Below are positions 63,328 through 64,000 of a stretch of 64,000 nt of DNA, piece after piece. The notes beneath the pieces were generated by a model that was not told the origin of the DNA, made no database searches, and worked only from the letters and a program-made list of their open reading frames with translations. A program made the position numbers and the translations under genes. The stretch comes from Wenjunlia vitaminophila DSM 41686 (lineage in GTDB: Bacteria > Actinomycetota > Actinomycetes > Streptomycetales > Streptomycetaceae). Each line of letters opens with the position of its first letter. The stretch's first letter is position 1. Location of the stretch: contig NZ_KB904667.1 in assembly GCF_000380165.1 (NCBI RefSeq), forward strand, positions 1 through 64,000. Reading direction: 5' to 3'.

Positions 63328-64000
63328 ATGGCCGGAACCACCGCGGCCGGAACACCGCCGGTCCGGCGCCCCCGCGCGCTGCCACCCCGCCCGCGTCCCT
63401 GGCCCCGGTTGGTGCCCGCCGCCGTGCACCTGCTGGGCTGGACCGGGGCGGTGGCCGTCCTCGCCCTGTGGTGGTCCGACACCACCGCCGTGGTCGGAGC
63501 CGGGGACTGGATCAGCGGCGCCGGCCGCATCGCCGGGCTGCTGGCCGGCTACACCTGCGCGGTGCTCGTGGTGCTGATGGCGCGGGTGCCCTGGCTGGAC
63601 CGCACGGTCGGCACCGACCGGCTGGCACGCTGGCACGCGGCGGCCGGCCGGTACACGGTGTCCCTGGTCGTCGCCCACGCCCTGCTGATCGTCTGGGGCT
63701 ACTCCCTGACCGGACACACCGGCGTGGTCCACCAGACGGTGCTCGTCCTGCACTACCCGGAGATGCTCAAGGCGACCGCCGCGTTCGCGCTGTTCCTGCT
63801 GACCGCCGTCGTCTCGGCGAGGGCCGCGCGGCGCAGGCTGGGCTACGAGACCTGGCACTACCTCCACCTGCTCACCTACGCGGCGATCTTCCTTTCCTTC
63901 GGACACGTGCTCGCCAACGGTGCGGAGTTCGTCGGCAACCGCGGCGCGCAGGCGCTGTGGTACGCCCTCTACCTGGGGGCGGCCGGCCTCGTGGGCTGGT
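63328..64000 (+). CDS. Ferric reductase-like membrane oxidoreductase (3' end cut)
   Basis: Starts at ATG 63328 with an excellent GGAGGAG ribosome site and runs open to the window edge (224 codons visible). After a Pro/Arg-rich N terminus, membrane segments follow: PAAVHLLGWTGAVAVLALWW, IAGLLAGYTCAVLVVLMARV, YTVSLVVAHALLIVWGYSL and AAIFLSFGHVLANG. His residues lie in the right places for paired haem binding (RWHAAAGRYT, VVAHALLI, YLHLLTY, FGHVLANG), as in the ferric reductase/NOX-like transmembrane domain. A FAD/NAD and possibly 2Fe-2S domain is expected beyond the edge. Divergent from the two-component genes and likely their target. Confidence 0.8.
   Translation, partial: MAGTTAAGTPPVRRPRALPPRPRPWPRLVPAAVHLLGWTGAVAVLALWWSDTTAVVGAGDWISGAGRIAGLLAGYTCAVLVVLMARVPWLDRTVGTDRLARWHAAAGRYTVSLVVAHALLIVWGYSLTGHTGVVHQTVLVLHYPEMLKATAAFALFLLTAVVSARAARRRLGYETWHYLHLLTYAAIFLSFGHVLANGAEFVGNRGAQALWYALYLGAAGLVGW

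Overview
The window is a GC-rich stretch (long GC-driven open frames on both strands, frequent GTG starts, many leaderless or 4-base-overlapping genes) from an actinomycete. The filamentous type is suggested by the mec-cysO-cysM sulfur operon, DasR-type PTS control, DUF5753/DUF397 pairs, DUF2510/RDD proteins and a GAF-ANTAR protein. The family is not certain; Nocardiopsaceae or a related Streptosporangiales lineage is my guess. Most of it looks like ordinary chromosomal core with a few accessory patches. It holds about 68 protein genes, one tRNA, one decayed toxin gene, one small leader ORF, one micro-ORF and one probable transposon-end remnant.

Layout. 1-3 kb: two subunits of a xanthine dehydrogenase-type molybdoenzyme (5' end cut), then an MFS exporter. 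4.6-5.3 kb: a ribbon-helix-helix antitoxin with a striking operator and a frameshifted Doc toxin. 5.3-11 kb: SF2 helicase, IclR regulator, secreted Lon-like S16 protease, and an ArsR-type regulator/MFS pair behind a perfect palindrome. 11-18.2 kb: three RDD membrane proteins with Pro/Gln-rich N-termini, interleaved with an Lrp regulator, 4-hydroxyphenylpyruvate dioxygenase and a GlcD-like flavoprotein. 18.2-25 kb: secreted M6 protease, NAD-salvage pair pncA/pncB, clpS and DUF2017. 25-29 kb: amino acid permease, Cys-rich protein, UTRA-only and GntR-UTRA regulators. 29.3-36.3 kb: mec - leader peptide - cysO - cysM - MBL hydrolase - GlcNAc PTS genes - rph - lipoprotein - rdgB, close to the mycobacterial Rv1334-Rv1341 order.

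36.4-39.3 kb: an unusual class I tRNA gene with anticodon UAG, then a three-gene ABC exporter. 39.5-46.2 kb: class A penicillin-binding protein with a Thr/Gly repeat tail, GroES-like protein, DUF3618, Bcp peroxiredoxin, SGNH hydrolase, DUF445. 46.3-53.3 kb: TetR/MFS pair, winged-helix protein, FAH-family hydrolase, NagD-like phosphatase, STAS and GAF-ANTAR regulators. 53.6-56.4 kb: DUF5753 regulator - DUF397 - Rsm22 - micro-ORF - DUF6879. 56.6-64 kb: AraC regulator, IS605-like end remnant, TerD operon, Bcr-type MFS, lone zinc anti-sigma protein, and a two-component system divergent from a ferric-reductase-like membrane protein cut by the window edge.

The observations I rate highest are: (1) the Cys-containing leader peptide followed by a perfect 11-bp hairpin upstream of cysO-cysM, a likely attenuator; (2) the UAG-anticodon tRNA without the long variable arm expected of tRNA-Leu; (3) two mirror-image 18-bp direct-repeat boxes between the response regulator and the ferric-reductase-like gene; (4) the UTRA-only/GntR-UTRA pair behind a perfect 14-bp palindrome; (5) the decayed Doc toxin with an intact antitoxin and operator; and (6) a micro-ORF with a strong ribosome site directly upstream of the DUF6879 gene.
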